A DNA stretch of 64,000 bases from Lachnotalea glycerini (GCF_003201285.1 NZ_QICS01000005.1:1-64000), one strand, 5' to 3'. Counted from the stretch's first letter, positions 8,834 to 18,609 are shown. A program made the numbers and translations. Notes: a model not told the origin generated them from the sequence alone.

Positions 8834-9052
8834 CTATTTATCTCTCCATATGATTCTACCCTTTGATAAATCATATGGTGAGAGTTCAATTGTAACTTTA
8901 TCTCCCGGTAGAATACGAATAAAGTTCATTCTTAATTTACCGCTTATATGAGCTAAAACCTTATGACCATTTTCAAGCTCAACCTGAAACATTGCATTAG
9001 GTAGCTTTTCAATAACAGTTCCTTCAATTTCGATAACATCTGATTTTGACAT
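8834..9052 (-). CDS. infA: Translation initiation factor IF-1
   Basis: S1-type OB-fold factor of 72 aa that occupies the ribosomal A site during initiation and helps IF-2 and IF-3. Starting at the ATG at 9052, the protein reads [20 protein letters not shown] and ends [14 protein letters not shown], almost invariant in the family. A longer frame to 9085 lacks homology. It sits between a KOW-domain gene and rpmJ. Confidence 0.98.
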   Translation of the reverse strand: MSKSDVIEIEGTVIEKLPNAMFQVELENGHKVLAHISGKLRMNFIRILPGDKVTIELSPYDLSKGRIIWRDK

Positions 9053-9132
9053 TGTTTGATTTCTCCTTTCATGGCATCTTTTCACTAAACTAGATCGTAA
9101 CGATACATTATTTTATTGATATGAGAATAACC

Positions 9133-9408
9133 TCATTTACTATTTTTCAAACAAAAAAGCTTAATCACTCTTTTAATGTCTTCATTTTGAATATTGTTGT
9201 TTTCAATTAGCCTGCTTTTTAATTGTTCATCGACATACTTTATAATTTGAATATGTTTTCTGTTTTTCTTTTTAGGCGCATTTAAAGTATGATTTTTACC
9301 ATTTACTAAATATACATATTCTTTGTCTATTCCAATTATTACATATAACATATCTTTATCATGTCCTGCCTTTGATACAGCTAACATACCAATTTCAAAT
9401 CGCTCCAT
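9133..9408 (-). CDS. KOW-domain RNA-binding protein, L14e-like
   Basis: A 91-aa basic protein. The N-terminal half (MERFEIGMLAVSKAGHDKDM, then YVIIGIDKEYVYLVNG) has the KOW pattern of archaeal/eukaryotic L14e and L27e proteins. The C-terminal half is lysine- and asparagine-rich. Clostridia commonly carry such a gene between map and infA, as here (43 nt after map, 80 nt before infA). It probably binds ribosomal or other RNA; its function is not established. Homology beyond the KOW segment is not visible to me. Confidence 0.8.
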   Translation of the reverse strand: MERFEIGMLAVSKAGHDKDMLYVIIGIDKEYVYLVNGKNHTLNAPKKKNRKHIQIIKYVDEQLKSRLIENNNIQNEDIKRVIKLFCLKNSK

Positions 9409-9451
9409 ATGATTACTCCCTGTACTTACCTATTTATGATGCTGTGATTTA

Positions 9452-10207
9452 TTATTCATACATGGTTAATAACTCAGGTTCACCTTTTGTAATAAGTACA
9501 GTATTTTCATAATGAGCTGATAAAGAACCGTCCTCTGACACTACAGTCCAATCATCTTCCAACCATTCCACGTCATAACGCCCCGCATTAATCATAGGTT
9601 CTATTGCAAGTGTCATTCCTGCCTGGAGTTTTAAACCTCTTCTTCTCTGCTTGAAATTTGGTATTTGGGGATCTTCATGTAAATTACAACCAATGCCATG
9701 ACCGACTAAATCTCTAACTACACCATAACCAAAACTTTCAGCATATCTGCCAATCGCTTCTGAAATTTCAAATAGATGATTACCTTCTTTAGCAAATTTA
9801 ATTCCTTCAAAAAAGCTCTGTTTTGTTACTTCAATTAATTTTTTCGCATCAGCACTAATCTCTCCTACTGCGTGAGTACGTGCCGCATCTGAATGAAAGC
9901 CCTTATAAATAACACCGGCATCCAGACTTATAATATCACCCTCCATAAGAATTCTATCCTTAGAAGGAATACCATGTACGACCTCATCATTAATTGAAAC
10001 ACATATGGACGCAGGATACCCATTATAATTGAGGAAAGACGGAATACAATCATAGCTTCTAATAATGTCTTCACCTATTTTGTTGATATCCATCGTAGAT
10101 ATTCCTGGTCTTATCACTTTTTCCAGTTCCTTATGAACATTTGCAAGAATTTTTCCTGCCTCTCTCATAAGCTCAATTTCTCTATCTGACTTAATTGTTA
10201 CAGCCAT
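9452..10207 (-). CDS. map: Methionine aminopeptidase, type I
   Basis: Cytosolic metalloenzyme (251 aa) that removes the initiator methionine from nascent proteins. The five metal ligands are visible: Asp96, Asp107, His170, Glu203 and Glu234; His78 and His177 are the substrate-side histidines. There is no N-terminal zinc-finger extension, as in the short bacterial type Ia. It follows adk by 3 nt and precedes the KOW gene, the standard clostridial order. Confidence 0.98.
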   Translation of the reverse strand: MAVTIKSDREIELMREAGKILANVHKELEKVIRPGISTMDINKIGEDIIRSYDCIPSFLNYNGYPASICVSINDEVVHGIPSKDRILMEGDIISLDAGVIYKGFHSDAARTHAVGEISADAKKLIEVTKQSFFEGIKFAKEGNHLFEISEAIGRYAESFGYGVVRDLVGHGIGCNLHEDPQIPNFKQRRRGLKLQAGMTLAIEPMINAGRYDVEWLEDDWTVVSEDGSLSAHYENTVLITKGEPELLTMYE

Positions 10208-10210
10208 AGT

Positions 10211-10855
10211 CTATGCTCCTAAAATTTCTACAATTGCACGAAATACTTCTGCCATATCTTTTGTACCATCCACATCCACCAGTATTTTTTTAGCAGAATA
10301 ATACTCAATTAGCGGTTGTGTCTGCTCATGATAAACACTAAGTCTTTTATTTACTGTATCTGGCTTATCATCATCTCTAAGTATGAGTTCATTTCCACAT
10401 CTATCACATATACCCTCTACTTTTGTAGGTATGTGTTTGATATGGTATGTAGCTCCACATGAAAGGCATGCTCTTCTTCCTGCCATTCTACTTATAATAT
10501 TTTCATCTGGAACATCAACATCAATCGCATAGTCAATTTTTTCACCCAGCTCTGCCAACGCAGCATCTAAACTTTCAGCCTGAGGAATTGTTCTTGGAAA
10601 GCCATCCAATACATATCCATTTATACAGTCTGGATTCTTAACTCTGTCGATAACCAAGTTTACGGTGAGCTCATCTGGTACTAAAAGTCCCTGATCCATA
10701 TATGTCTTTGCTTTCTTGCCCAATTCGGTTTCATTTTTGATATTAGCTCGAAAAATATCGCCTGTCGATATATGTGGAATCTTGTACTTATCGGCTATTT
10801 GCTTTGCCTGTGTGCCTTTTCCTGCTCCTGGTGCTCCCAGCATAATAATTTTCAC
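10211..10855 (-). CDS. adk: Adenylate kinase, zinc-LID type
   Basis: Catalyses ATP + AMP = 2 ADP. P-loop GAPGAGKGT lies at residues 7-15, followed by the AMP site (STGDIFRANI, DGFPRTIPQ). The LID has four cysteines (CLSCGATYHI, ICDRCGNEL), the zinc-binding form common in Gram-positives. I placed the start at GTG 10855: GGAGG lies 8 nt upstream and the protein then begins at KIIMLGAPG with the usual 214 aa. A TTG five codons upstream (10870) lies in the ribosome binding site itself. A spacer of 178 nt separates it from secY. Confidence 0.97.
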   Translation of the reverse strand: MKIIMLGAPGAGKGTQAKQIADKYKIPHISTGDIFRANIKNETELGKKAKTYMDQGLLVPDELTVNLVIDRVKNPDCINGYVLDGFPRTIPQAESLDAALAELGEKIDYAIDVDVPDENIISRMAGRRACLSCGATYHIKHIPTKVEGICDRCGNELILRDDDKPDTVNKRLSVYHEQTQPLIEYYSAKKILVDVDGTKDMAEVFRAIVEILGA

Positions 10856-10968
10856 TAACATTTCCTCCAATCAATTAAATTATTGCCATTAAATGGATAA
10901 TTTATACTTTAGAAAAAATAGTTTATATGGATATCTTTTAATTATAATTAACACTTTTTAAATATTAT

Positions 10969-11032
10969 AATAGTGCACTACAGCCGAAGCTGCAGAACAC
11001 TATTTATGTTATCTGGTAAGCTTAGCACCAGA
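10969..11032 (-). other. Two hairpins in the secY-adk spacer
   Basis: Right after the secY stop lies TCTGGT / ACCAGA (11012-11032). Next is a longer hairpin (10969-11004) with outer arms AATAGTG / CACTATT and inner CAGC-TTCG-GCTG (UUCG tetraloop on the minus strand). Neither has a real T run, so they may be mRNA stabilisers or weak attenuators rather than terminators. Confidence 0.5.
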
Positions 11033-11033
11033 A

Positions 11034-12353
11034 TTAGTCATTTAAAAATCCCTTGTAATTACGAACAATCATTTGAGATTCTATCTGTTTCAATGTTTCG
11101 AGGATTACACCTACTACGATAATGAGTGATGTTCCACCGAATGATACGGAGGCACCGAATATACCAGAAAACATTATTGGTATAACAGCTACGATAATAA
11201 GTCCTACCGCTCCAATGAATATGACATAATTTAAAATTTTATTTAAGTAATCAGTAGTTGGCTTTCCAGGACGAATACCCGGTATAAAGCCTCCTTGTTT
11301 TTTCATATTATTAGCCACTTCCATTGGATTAAATGTAATGGATGTATAAAAATAAGCAAAAAATATTACTAAAACAATATATACTAAAAGTCCTATGCTA
11401 TAAATAGGTTCTTTTGGATTACACCAATTTGAAGATGTCAATCCTTTCAGAATCTTAGCACCGATTCCAGTGCCTTGATTTTTACCAATTAATGAAGCAA
11501 TTACAACTGGAAATTGCATAAGTGATGATGCAAAAATAATCGGGATAACGCCCGCAGTATTTACCTTTAAAGGAATATGCGTCGATTGTCCACCAACCAT
11601 TTTTCTCCCCTGCATCTTCTTAGCATATTGAACAGGAATTCTTCTTTCTCCACCTTGTAAAAATACTACAAACACAACTGTTGCAACTATAACTGCAATA
11701 ATAATCAGAACAGCCAATGCGCCCTTTGCATAATTAGACGCCGAAGCAACAAATTGTTCATATAGTGAAACAAGATCATCTGGCATACGTGAAATAATGT
11801 TAATTAAAAGTACAATTGAAATACCATTTCCAACACCCTTCTCTGTAATTCTTTCACCAGTCCACATAAGAAATGCGGAACCTGCAGTAAGAGTCACAAT
11901 AACCATAGCTATATTAACAAAATTATACTCCTCCAATAACCCTTGTCTACCAAATCCGATAGCCATTGCTGATGCTTCCATTAAAGCTAATCCAACAGTC
12001 AAATAACGTGTGATTTTTTGTATTTTCTTTCTTCCGTCTTCTCCATCCTTTTGCAATTCCTCTAATTTAGGAATTGCAATAGTCAATAATTGAATAATGA
12101 TGGAAGATGTAATATAAGGTGTGATGTTTAACGCAAATACTGACATTTGCAAAAATGATCCTCCGGTAACGGCATCAAAAAAATTGAATGCGTCACCAGA
12201 TTGATTTGCAAACCAGTTTGCGAAATAAGTCCTGTCTACTCCAGGAATAGGCAATTGCGATCCTATTCTAACTACTACTAACATTAAAAATGTATATATA
12301 ATTCTATTTCTTATATCTTTAATTTTAAATGCGTTTTGGAGTGTTACAAGCAT
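11034..12353 (-). CDS. secY: Preprotein translocase subunit SecY
   Basis: Channel-forming subunit of the Sec translocon in the cytoplasmic membrane (439 aa, about 10 membrane segments). Family blocks are visible: LPIPGVDRTYF near the N-terminus, the plug region after it, ITPYITSSIIIQLL, TEKGVGNGISIVLLINI and, near the C-terminus, KQGGFIPGIRPGKPT. It starts 2 nt after rplO, so translation is probably coupled. It lies in the usual place at the end of the spc cluster. Confidence 0.98.
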   Translation of the reverse strand: MLVTLQNAFKIKDIRNRIIYTFLMLVVVRIGSQLPIPGVDRTYFANWFANQSGDAFNFFDAVTGGSFLQMSVFALNITPYITSSIIIQLLTIAIPKLEELQKDGEDGRKKIQKITRYLTVGLALMEASAMAIGFGRQGLLEEYNFVNIAMVIVTLTAGSAFLMWTGERITEKGVGNGISIVLLINIISRMPDDLVSLYEQFVASASNYAKGALAVLIIIAVIVATVVFVVFLQGGERRIPVQYAKKMQGRKMVGGQSTHIPLKVNTAGVIPIIFASSLMQFPVVIASLIGKNQGTGIGAKILKGLTSSNWCNPKEPIYSIGLLVYIVLVIFFAYFYTSITFNPMEVANNMKKQGGFIPGIRPGKPTTDYLNKILNYVIFIGAVGLIIVAVIPIMFSGIFGASVSFGGTSLIIVVGVILETLKQIESQMIVRNYKGFLND

Positions 12354-12355
12354 TA

Positions 12356-12796
12356 CTAGATCACCTCAGTTTTTCCACCAAGAGCTTCTATTTTTTCTAC
12401 AGCACTTGCACTAAATGCATTAGCCTGAACAGTAAGCTTCTTAGTTAATTCTCCGTTTCCAAGAATCTTAACACCATCTCTAGGATTCTTAACAATTCCT
12501 TGTTCAAGTAAAGTTTCAATTGAAACTACTGTATCATTGTCGAATACTTCAAGAGCACTAATATTAATACCTATGATAATTTTTGTATTACGATTAGTAA
12601 ATCCTCTTTTAGGAATTCTTCTGTATAAAGGCATCTGACCACCTTCAAAACCTGGTCTTGTGCCGCCTGAACGAGCCTTTTGACCCTTGTGTCCCTTACC
12701 AGCTGTCTTACCATTTCCTGAACCGTGTCCACGACCTCTTCTGAAATTATCATTTTGTTTTGAACCGTCTGCTGGTCTTAAATTTGATAAATCCAT
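12356..12796 (-). CDS. rplO: 50S ribosomal protein L15
   Basis: Late-assembling large-subunit protein, 146 aa. The glycine- and basic-rich N-terminal extension that enters 23S rRNA is typical ([32 protein letters not shown]). The globular C-terminal domain ends [14 protein letters not shown]. It lies between rpmD (22 nt upstream) and secY (2 nt downstream). Confidence 0.98.
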   Translation of the reverse strand: MDLSNLRPADGSKQNDNFRRGRGHGSGNGKTAGKGHKGQKARSGGTRPGFEGGQMPLYRRIPKRGFTNRNTKIIIGINISALEVFDNDTVVSIETLLEQGIVKNPRDGVKILGNGELTKKLTVQANAFSASAVEKIEALGGKTEVI

Positions 12797-12818
12797 TCTG
12801 ACACCTCCTTCTCGAATA

Positions 12819-13001
12819 TTATATCTCTTCTACTTTTACTAAATGTCTAACACGTTGTATCATACCTCTTGTCGAACTATTGTCTGGTAACTCAACCGTT
12901 TTGTTAAGTTTTTTAAGACCCAATGCTTCAACAGTAGCTCTTTGCTTAGGAATAGAACCGATTGTAGACTTTACTAAAGTAATTTTTAATTTATCAGCCA
13001 T
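12819..13001 (-). CDS. rpmD: 50S ribosomal protein L30
   Basis: Small (60 aa) ferredoxin-like fold protein of the 50S subunit. The start [20 protein letters not shown] and the block [16 protein letters not shown] are diagnostic. It follows rpsE by 14 nt and precedes rplO. It is short, as in most bacteria. Confidence 0.98.
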   Translation of the reverse strand: MADKLKITLVKSTIGSIPKQRATVEALGLKKLNKTVELPDNSSTRGMIQRVRHLVKVEEI

Positions 13002-13015
13002 TTTAAATACCCTCC

Positions 13016-13525
13016 TTAGCCTAGAATCTCTTCAACAGTTTTTCCGCGAAGTTTAGCTACCTCTTCAGGAGTCTTTAATTTGCTTAATCCTTCAATTGTA
13101 GCAAGTACAACATTTTGTTTATTATTGGAACCTAATGATTTTGTACGGATATTTTTAATTCCTGCAAGTTCAAGAACGCTACGCGCCGGACCACCAGCGA
13201 TAACTCCAGTACCATCTGGAGCTCTCTTTAATAATACTTCTGAACTACCGAATTTTCCGATATAATCATGTGAAATACTGTCGTTTTCATCTAACGTTAC
13301 ATTAATAAGTTTTTTTGCTGCGTCTTCTTTTCCTTTACGAATAGCTTCAGGAATTTCAGTGGCTTTACCTAATCCAGCACCTACGTGTCCCTTACCATCA
13401 CCAACTACTACTAGAGCTGTAAATCTGAAGTTACGTCCACCTTTAACAACCTTAGTAACACGTTTGATTGATACTACTTTTTCTTCTAATTCTAATTGAC
13501 TAGCATCAATGATTGCTCGTTTCAT
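13016..13525 (-). CDS. rpsE: 30S ribosomal protein S5
   Basis: Protein at the mRNA entry channel with S4, involved in decoding fidelity and mRNA unwinding (169 aa). The double-stranded-RNA-binding N-terminal domain ([38 protein letters not shown]) and C-terminal domain ([38 protein letters not shown]) are both present. It lies 15 nt after rplR. Confidence 0.99.
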   Translation of the reverse strand: MKRAIIDASQLELEEKVVSIKRVTKVVKGGRNFRFTALVVVGDGKGHVGAGLGKATEIPEAIRKGKEDAAKKLINVTLDENDSISHDYIGKFGSSEVLLKRAPDGTGVIAGGPARSVLELAGIKNIRTKSLGSNNKQNVVLATIEGLSKLKTPEEVAKLRGKTVEEILG

Positions 13526-13540
13526 GTGTTCTCCTCCTTA

Positions 13541-13909
13541 TTAGAATTTTAATCCAGCTTCTCTAGCTGCATCTGCTAATGCTTTAACTTTTCCGTGATA
13601 TATGAAGCCGCCTCTATCGAAGACAACAGTTGTAATACCTTTATCTAATGCCTTTTTTGCAATAACAGTACCTAAGTATGCTGCTGCATCAACGTTATTA
13701 GTCTTTTCCATTTCAGCTTTCACATCCTTTTGAAGAGTGGATGCTGAAACAAGTGTATTTCCAACTGTATCGTCAATAATTTGAGCATACATATGATTAT
13801 TACTTCTAAACACAGCTAAACGTGGTCTTTCGGTGGTTCCACTGAAACGATTACGCAATTTTCTATGTTTGTTTTCACGAATTATCGTCTTTGATTTTTT
13901 ACTAATCAT
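13541..13909 (-). CDS. rplR: 50S ribosomal protein L18
   Basis: 5S rRNA-binding protein of the central protuberance (122 aa). Blocks [20 protein letters not shown] and [20 protein letters not shown] match the family. I chose the ATG at 13909, with GGAG 9 nt upstream. A GTG two codons earlier (13915) is too close to the ribosome binding site. It follows rplF by 17 nt. Confidence 0.98.
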   Translation of the reverse strand: MISKKSKTIIRENKHRKLRNRFSGTTERPRLAVFRSNNHMYAQIIDDTVGNTLVSASTLQKDVKAEMEKTNNVDAAAYLGTVIAKKALDKGITTVVFDRGGFIYHGKVKALADAAREAGLKF

Positions 13910-13926
13910 TTTCACACACTCCTTAA

Positions 13927-14466
13927 TTATTTCTTACCAGTCTTACCAACTTTACGTCTAATAACTTCATCAGCATATTTAATACCTTTTCCTTTATAAG
14001 GCTCAGGTCTTCTCTTATCTCTGATTTCAGCTGCGTATTGGCCAACTTTTTCTTTATCGATACCTTTAATTGTAATCTTATTTCCCTCTACAACAGACTC
14101 TAATCCTTCAGGGTCATCCATCTCAACTGGATGAGAATAGCCTAAAGATAAAGTTAATTTTTTACCTGCTTTTGCAGCTTTGTAACCTACACCATTGATT
14201 TCAAGAATTTTAGCATAACCATCTGTTACACCGATAACCATATTAGAGATAAGTGTTCTTGTTAAACCATGTAATGATTTCATCTTCTTTAAATCACTTG
14301 GTCTGGTTACAATTACTTGGTCACCATCTAATTTGATATCCATTTCTACTGGCAGCACTCTTTCAAGTGTTCCCTTTGGACCTTTTACAGTCACTTTATT
14401 ATTTTCTGCTATATCAACAGTTACACCTGCTGGTATGGCGATTGGCATTCTTCCTATACGTGACAT
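13927..14466 (-). CDS. rplF: 50S ribosomal protein L6
   Basis: Two-domain protein near the factor-binding site and sarcin-ricin loop (179 aa). It begins [20 protein letters not shown] and ends with the conserved block [20 protein letters not shown]. It lies 17 nt before rplR but 212 nt after rpsH, an unusually long gap for this pair that contains interleaved inverted repeats. Confidence 0.99.
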   Translation of the reverse strand: MSRIGRMPIAIPAGVTVDIAENNKVTVKGPKGTLERVLPVEMDIKLDGDQVIVTRPSDLKKMKSLHGLTRTLISNMVIGVTDGYAKILEINGVGYKAAKAGKKLTLSLGYSHPVEMDDPEGLESVVEGNKITIKGIDKEKVGQYAAEIRDKRRPEPYKGKGIKYADEVIRRKVGKTGKK

Positions 14467-14542
14467 GCCCGTACCTCCTGTTATTCTAAATTGATTGATT
14501 GATTTGTATTTGATTAAATATTGCTGAACTTACTTTGCTTAC

Positions 14543-14671
14543 GTGAAAGAGTTCTACAGTTCCACTTAGCTAATGCTCTGTCAGCGCCTTTCGGCTTGCC
14601 ACAGCATAAGTTTCGGGAACGACTTTCACACTAATCCCGTTCAGCGTCCAGAGACTTGAGCTGGCTAAGTG
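14543..14671 (-). other. Interleaved inverted repeats in the rpsH-rplF spacer
   Basis: Repeat A pairs GTGAAAG-A-GTTC (14543-14554) with GAAC-GA-CTTTCAC (14617-14629); inside it ATGCTCTG (14573-14580) faces CACAGCAT (14600-14607) with one mismatch. Repeat B pairs CACTTAGC (14563-14570) with GCTAAGTG (14664-14671). B starts inside A and ends outside it, so the two are either alternatives or a pseudoknot. Confidence 0.5.
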
Positions 14672-14678
14672 TTCAATG

Positions 14679-15080
14679 TCACCAAACAAATGCCAAAACT
14701 TCTCCACCTACGTTAAGCTGTCTAGCTTTTTTGTCTGTAACAACACCTTGGTTTGTAGAAATTATTGCTATACCAAGACCTCCAAGTACTTTTGGAAGTT
14801 CTTCTTTGTTTGCATAAACACGAAGACCTGGTTTAGAAATTCTCTTAAGTCCTGTTATTATCTTTTCGTTTTTATCTTTACCGTATTTTAATGCTACACG
14901 GATTGTCTTAAAGTTTCCATCATCTACAATTTCAAACTTCTTGATATATCCTTCATCAAATAAAATTTCAGCAATAGCTGTTTTCATTTTAGAAGCAGGA
15001 ATATCTACTGTATCATGTTTAGCAGTATTTGCATTACGAATTCTTGTAAGCATATCTGCGATTGGATCACTCATAGTCAT
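14679..15080 (-). CDS. rpsH: 30S ribosomal protein S8
   Basis: Central-domain 16S rRNA binder and, in E. coli, the spc-operon translational repressor (133 aa). Blocks [20 protein letters not shown] and the C-terminal [20 protein letters not shown] are diagnostic. The first ATG (15080) is 10 nt from AGGAGG; an ATG two codons later is possible. It lies 24 nt after rpsN. Confidence 0.98.
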   Translation of the reverse strand: MTMSDPIADMLTRIRNANTAKHDTVDIPASKMKTAIAEILFDEGYIKKFEIVDDGNFKTIRVALKYGKDKNEKIITGLKRISKPGLRVYANKEELPKVLGGLGIAIISTNQGVVTDKKARQLNVGGEVLAFVW

Positions 15081-15104
15081 TTTAAAGTTGCCTCCTTTCG
15101 TTTA

Positions 15105-15290
15105 TTACCAGCTTGCCTTTTTAACGCCTGGTATTTGTCCTTTATATGCTAATTCACGGAAGCAAATTCTACAGATTCCGTATTTTCTTAAATATGCATG
15201 TGGACGTCCACATATTCTGCAACGACTATATTCTCTTGTTGAGAATTTTTGTTTACGTTGCTGTTTCACCTTCATTGAAGTCTTAGCCAT
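15105..15290 (-). CDS. rpsN: 30S ribosomal protein S14, type Z
   Basis: Short zinc-binding S14 (61 aa) of the 30S head. Cys24, Cys27, Cys40 and Cys43 ([20 protein letters not shown]) form the zinc ribbon, unlike the ~100-aa zinc-free S14 that some bacteria use under zinc limitation. It lies between rplE (16 nt) and rpsH (24 nt), the standard position. Confidence 0.98.
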   Translation of the reverse strand: MAKTSMKVKQQRKQKFSTREYSRCRICGRPHAYLRKYGICRICFRELAYKGQIPGVKKASW

Positions 15291-15306
15291 GAAGTTTCCC
15301 TCCTAT

Positions 15307-15846
15307 CTATTTTGTAAACGGCATATTGAATAATGTCAATAATTCACGAGCTTCTTCGTCTGTATTAGCTGTAGTAACAAAAATTACATCCATACCTCTA
15401 ACCTTGTCAACCTTGTCATATTCAATTTCAGGGAAAATTAGCTGTTCTTTAATTCCTAATGAATAGTTACCTCTGCCATCAAATGCATTTGGATTAACTC
15501 CTCTAAAGTCACGTACACGAGGTAACGCTAAATTTACAAGACGATCAAGGAATTCGTACATCTTATCGCCTCTTAATGTAACTTTACAACCGATAGGCAT
15601 ACCTTCTCTGATTTTGAAATTAGCTACTGACTTTTTTGCTCTTGTAAGAACTGCTTTCTGTCCAGTAATGATCTCTAAATCTTTTACAGCTGTATCTAAA
15701 AGTTTTGCATTATCTTTAGCTTCGCCAACACCCATATTAATAACAATTTTATCAATCTTAGGTGCCTGCATTACATTTTTATAACCAAATTTTTTAGTCA
15801 TAGCATCTACTATTTCATTTTTGTATTCATCTTTAAGTCTGCTCAA
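15307..15846 (-). CDS. rplE: 50S ribosomal protein L5
   Basis: 5S rRNA-binding protein of the central protuberance that contacts P-site tRNA (179 aa). Blocks [34 protein letters not shown] and [20 protein letters not shown] are conserved. It sits 24 nt after rplX. Confidence 0.99.
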   Translation of the reverse strand: MSRLKDEYKNEIVDAMTKKFGYKNVMQAPKIDKIVINMGVGEAKDNAKLLDTAVKDLEIITGQKAVLTRAKKSVANFKIREGMPIGCKVTLRGDKMYEFLDRLVNLALPRVRDFRGVNPNAFDGRGNYSLGIKEQLIFPEIEYDKVDKVRGMDVIFVTTANTDEEARELLTLFNMPFTK

Positions 15847-15870
15847 CGTCTGCGACCTCCTCTCTTAATA

Positions 15871-16182
15871 TTAGTCGATAACTTCGCCTGTTGACTTTGC
15901 TACACGAGTTTTTTTATCTCCATCCATTTTGAAACCGATTCTTGTAGCTTTTCCTTTATGACTATACATCACATTAGAAATATCAATAGGAGCTTCTTTT
16001 TCTATGATTCCACCAGCCTGATTAGCAGCACTTGGCTTGCTATGTTTCGTAATCTTATTGATTCCTTCAACTAAAGCAGTATGGTTTTTCATATTAACGG
16101 CAATTACCTTGCCCTCTTTATCTTTATCTTTACCAGCGATAACTTTAACTGTATCACCTTTTTTTATTTTTATAGTTGACAT
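15871..16182 (-). CDS. rplX: 50S ribosomal protein L24
   Basis: Assembly-initiating 50S protein with a KOW motif (103 aa). The start IKIKKGDTVKVIAGKDKDKE is the KOW segment; EAPIDISNVMYSHKGKATRI is also conserved. It lies 12 nt after rplN. Confidence 0.98.
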   Translation of the reverse strand: MSTIKIKKGDTVKVIAGKDKDKEGKVIAVNMKNHTALVEGINKITKHSKPSAANQAGGIIEKEAPIDISNVMYSHKGKATRIGFKMDGDKKTRVAKSTGEVID

Positions 16183-16194
16183 CTTGGCACCTCC

Positions 16195-16563
16195 TTATAA
16201 TACTTCGGGAGCTAATGAAACAATCTTCATAAATTGTTTTTCTCTTAACTCTCTCGCTACTGGTCCAAAAATACGGGTTCCTTTTGGGTTTTTATCATCT
16301 TTAATAATTACAGCAGCATTTTCATCGAATTTTATATAAGAACCGTCTTTACGACGAGCACCTTTAACTGAACGTACAACTACGGCTTTTACAACGTCAC
16401 CTTTTTTAACAACACCGCCTGGTGTTGCATCTTTAACAGTAGCAACGATGACATCGCCAATGCTGGCATATCTTCTTGTAGAACCACCTAATACTCTAAT
16501 ACAAAGTAATTCTTTAGCACCAGTATTATCAGCGACTCTAAGTCTACTCTCTTGTTGTATCAT
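16195..16563 (-). CDS. rplN: 50S ribosomal protein L14
   Basis: Intersubunit protein near the GTPase centre and target of the silencing factor RsfS (122 aa). The start [20 protein letters not shown] and the tail [20 protein letters not shown] are near-invariant. It lies 35 nt after rpsQ. Confidence 0.99.
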   Translation of the reverse strand: MIQQESRLRVADNTGAKELLCIRVLGGSTRRYASIGDVIVATVKDATPGGVVKKGDVVKAVVVRSVKGARRKDGSYIKFDENAAVIIKDDKNPKGTRIFGPVARELREKQFMKIVSLAPEVL

Positions 16564-16598
16564 CTAGGTTACCTCCTTCAAATTATATATAGCAAAAA

Positions 16599-16853
16599 TT
16601 ATTTTGCCCTTTCAATAATTTCAACAAGTCTCCATCTCTTATCCTTTGATAATGGCCTTGTTTCCATAACTTTAACTGTATCACCAATGTTGCATGAGTT
16701 GTCCTCGTCATGAACCTTTAATTTTAAAGTTCTCTTAATAATTTTATTATATAACGCATGCATAACATGTTCTTCAACAGCTACAACAATTGTTTTATCC
16801 ATTTTGTTGCTTACAACTTTTCCTGTACGAGTTTTTCTTAAATTTCTTTCCAC
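16599..16853 (-). CDS. rpsQ: 30S ribosomal protein S17
   Basis: OB-fold primary binder of the 16S 5' domain (84 aa). [20 protein letters not shown] and the block [20 protein letters not shown] are typical. It lies 41 nt after rpmC and 35 nt before rplN. Confidence 0.98.
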   Translation of the reverse strand: MERNLRKTRTGKVVSNKMDKTIVVAVEEHVMHALYNKIIKRTLKLKVHDEDNSCNIGDTVKVMETRPLSKDKRWRLVEIIERAK

Positions 16854-16894
16854 AACAATAATCTCCTTTCGCTAAGATTTATATCAATCAGCAT

Positions 16895-17095
16895 TTATTT
16901 AGACATTTCAGTAATGATAGTCTGAATTCTGGCAATGTTTTTTCTAACTTCTTTAATTCTGCTTGTATTATCTAACTGATTGGTTGCGTTCTGGAATCTT
17001 AAATTGAAAAGTTCCTTTTTAGCAGCTACTAATTCATCATTTAATTCTGCAGCTGATTTTGCTTTTAAATCTTCTACATACTTATTAATTTTCAC
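16895..17095 (-). CDS. rpmC: 50S ribosomal protein L29
   Basis: Small helical-hairpin protein at the exit tunnel that forms part of the SRP and trigger-factor docking site (66 aa). [20 protein letters not shown] is diagnostic. I placed the start at GTG 17095, 8 nt downstream of AAGGCGG, giving the usual KINKYVEDL start. This makes an 11-nt overlap with the end of rplP, consistent with translational coupling. A GTG three codons upstream (17104) is less well spaced. Confidence 0.95.
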   Translation of the reverse strand: MKINKYVEDLKAKSAAELNDELVAAKKELFNLRFQNATNQLDNTSRIKEVRKNIARIQTIITEMSK

Positions 17096-17522
17096 TGTTA
17101 TCACCGCCTTCTAAGTCTGCGCGAGAAACTACTTTACATCTACATGGTAACTTATGAACTGCAAGACGTAATGCTTCTTTAGCGATTTCTTCCGGTACTC
17201 CTGAAATCTCAAACATTACACGACCTGGCTTAACAACTGCTACCCAGTATTCTAATGAGCCCTTTCCAGAACCCATACGTGTTTCAGCTGGTTTTGTAGT
17301 TACTGGTTTATCCGGGAAAATCTTAATCCAAACTTTACCACCACGCTTGATATAACGAGTCATAGCAATACGTGCTGCTTCAATCTGATTAGATCTAATC
17401 CAACATGGTTCTAAAGCGACAATACCGTATTCACCATTAGTAATTTTATTACCTCTTAGTGCTTTACCTTTCATGCTTCCACGAAATTGTTTACGACGCT
17501 TTACTCTCTTTGGCATTAACAT
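17085..17522 (-). CDS. rplP: 50S ribosomal protein L16
   Basis: 50S protein near the A-site tRNA elbow, needed late in assembly (145 aa). Blocks [40 protein letters not shown] and [20 protein letters not shown] are conserved. Its ATG shares one base with the rpsC stop (TAATG). An ATG two codons later is the conventional family start. Confidence 0.98.
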   Translation of the reverse strand: MLMPKRVKRRKQFRGSMKGKALRGNKITNGEYGIVALEPCWIRSNQIEAARIAMTRYIKRGGKVWIKIFPDKPVTTKPAETRMGSGKGSLEYWVAVVKPGRVMFEISGVPEEIAKEALRLAVHKLPCRCKVVSRADLEGGDNSEN

Positions 17523-18178
17523 TATTTATCGCTCCCTTCCTTATTTCCTTTAGTTGGAAGTACTTCGCCTTTGTATATCCATACCTTTACGCCTAATTTG
17601 CCGTAAGTTGTATCTGCTTCAGCAAAGCCATAATCAATATCTGCTCTTAGAGTCTGCAAAGGTATTGTTCCCTCACTGTAGAACTCAGTACGCGCCATAT
17701 CTGCTCCGCCAAGACGTCCTGCAACAGATGTCTTAATACCTTTTACCCCAGACTTCATTGTTCTAGTCATAGATGATTTCATTGCTCTTCTAAAGGACAC
17801 ACGGTTCTCTAATTGTAAAGCAATGTTTTCTGCTACTAACTGAGCATCTTTGTCTGGTCTTTTTACTTCTTTGATATCAACTACTAACTTCTTAGAAGTG
17901 AATTTTTGAACTTCTTCTTTAACCTTATCAATTTCAGCGCCACCTTTACCGATTACTACACCCGGTTTAGCTGTATAAATGATAACTTTTACTCTGTCTG
18001 ATGCTCTTTCGATTTCGATCTTAGAAACACCCGAGCTATATAATTTATTCTTAAGGTATTTTCTGATCTTATAGTCTTCTACTAAATAATCTGCAAAATC
18101 AGCTTCAGCATACCATTTTGAGTCCCAGTCTTTGATAACGCCGACTCTTAAGCCATGAGGATTAACTTTCTGTCCCAT
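17522..18178 (-). CDS. rpsC: 30S ribosomal protein S3
   Basis: Head protein at the mRNA entry pore with helicase-related activity (218 aa). The KH domain shows [20 protein letters not shown]; the C-terminal domain shows [20 protein letters not shown] and [19 protein letters not shown]. Its stop overlaps the rplP start by one base. Confidence 0.99.
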   Translation of the reverse strand: MGQKVNPHGLRVGVIKDWDSKWYAEADFADYLVEDYKIRKYLKNKLYSSGVSKIEIERASDRVKVIIYTAKPGVVIGKGGAEIDKVKEEVQKFTSKKLVVDIKEVKRPDKDAQLVAENIALQLENRVSFRRAMKSSMTRTMKSGVKGIKTSVAGRLGGADMARTEFYSEGTIPLQTLRADIDYGFAEADTTYGKLGVKVWIYKGEVLPTKGNKEGSDK

Positions 18179-18189
18179 TATTTCCCTCC

Positions 18190-18579
18190 TTATCTTTCAT
18201 TAAGCACGACAGTGATATGGCTAATTCTCTTTTCGATTCTATAAGCTCTACCCTGTGCTCTTGGTCTAATTCTCTTCATTGTAGGTCCTTTTTCTGCATA
18301 ACACTCTTCAACAAAAAGGTTATCTACATTCATTCCGTTGTTATTCTCAGCATTTGCAATTGCTGACTTTAATAATTTTTCTATAATACTTGAAGCATAT
18401 CTTGGATTGTAAGCTACAATACCAAGGGCTGTCTTAACATCTTTGCCTCTAATGGCATCTAAAACGAAACATGCTTTTTGAACAGATACTCTTGCATAAG
18501 ATAACTTTGCTGATGGTCTAGTATCTTTGTTATTTGCATTTCTTTCTCTTTTGATTTGGGATCTATGTCCTTTTGCCAT
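18190..18579 (-). CDS. rplV: 50S ribosomal protein L22
   Basis: Protein whose beta-hairpin lines the exit-tunnel constriction, a site of macrolide-resistance changes (129 aa). The tip region [20 protein letters not shown] and the C-terminal RISHITVVL are standard. No resistance-type insertion or deletion is apparent. It is 11 nt before rpsC. Confidence 0.98.
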   Translation of the reverse strand: MAKGHRSQIKRERNANNKDTRPSAKLSYARVSVQKACFVLDAIRGKDVKTALGIVAYNPRYASSIIEKLLKSAIANAENNNGMNVDNLFVEECYAEKGPTMKRIRPRAQGRAYRIEKRISHITVVLNER

Positions 18580-18609
18580 GAATGAAACCTCCTTTCAAAC
18601 TACATCTAA

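Noticed and set aside
14941-15333. 130-codon plus-strand frame across rpsH-rpsN-rplE
   Set aside because: It crosses three certain ribosomal genes on the opposite strand; not credible as a gene.
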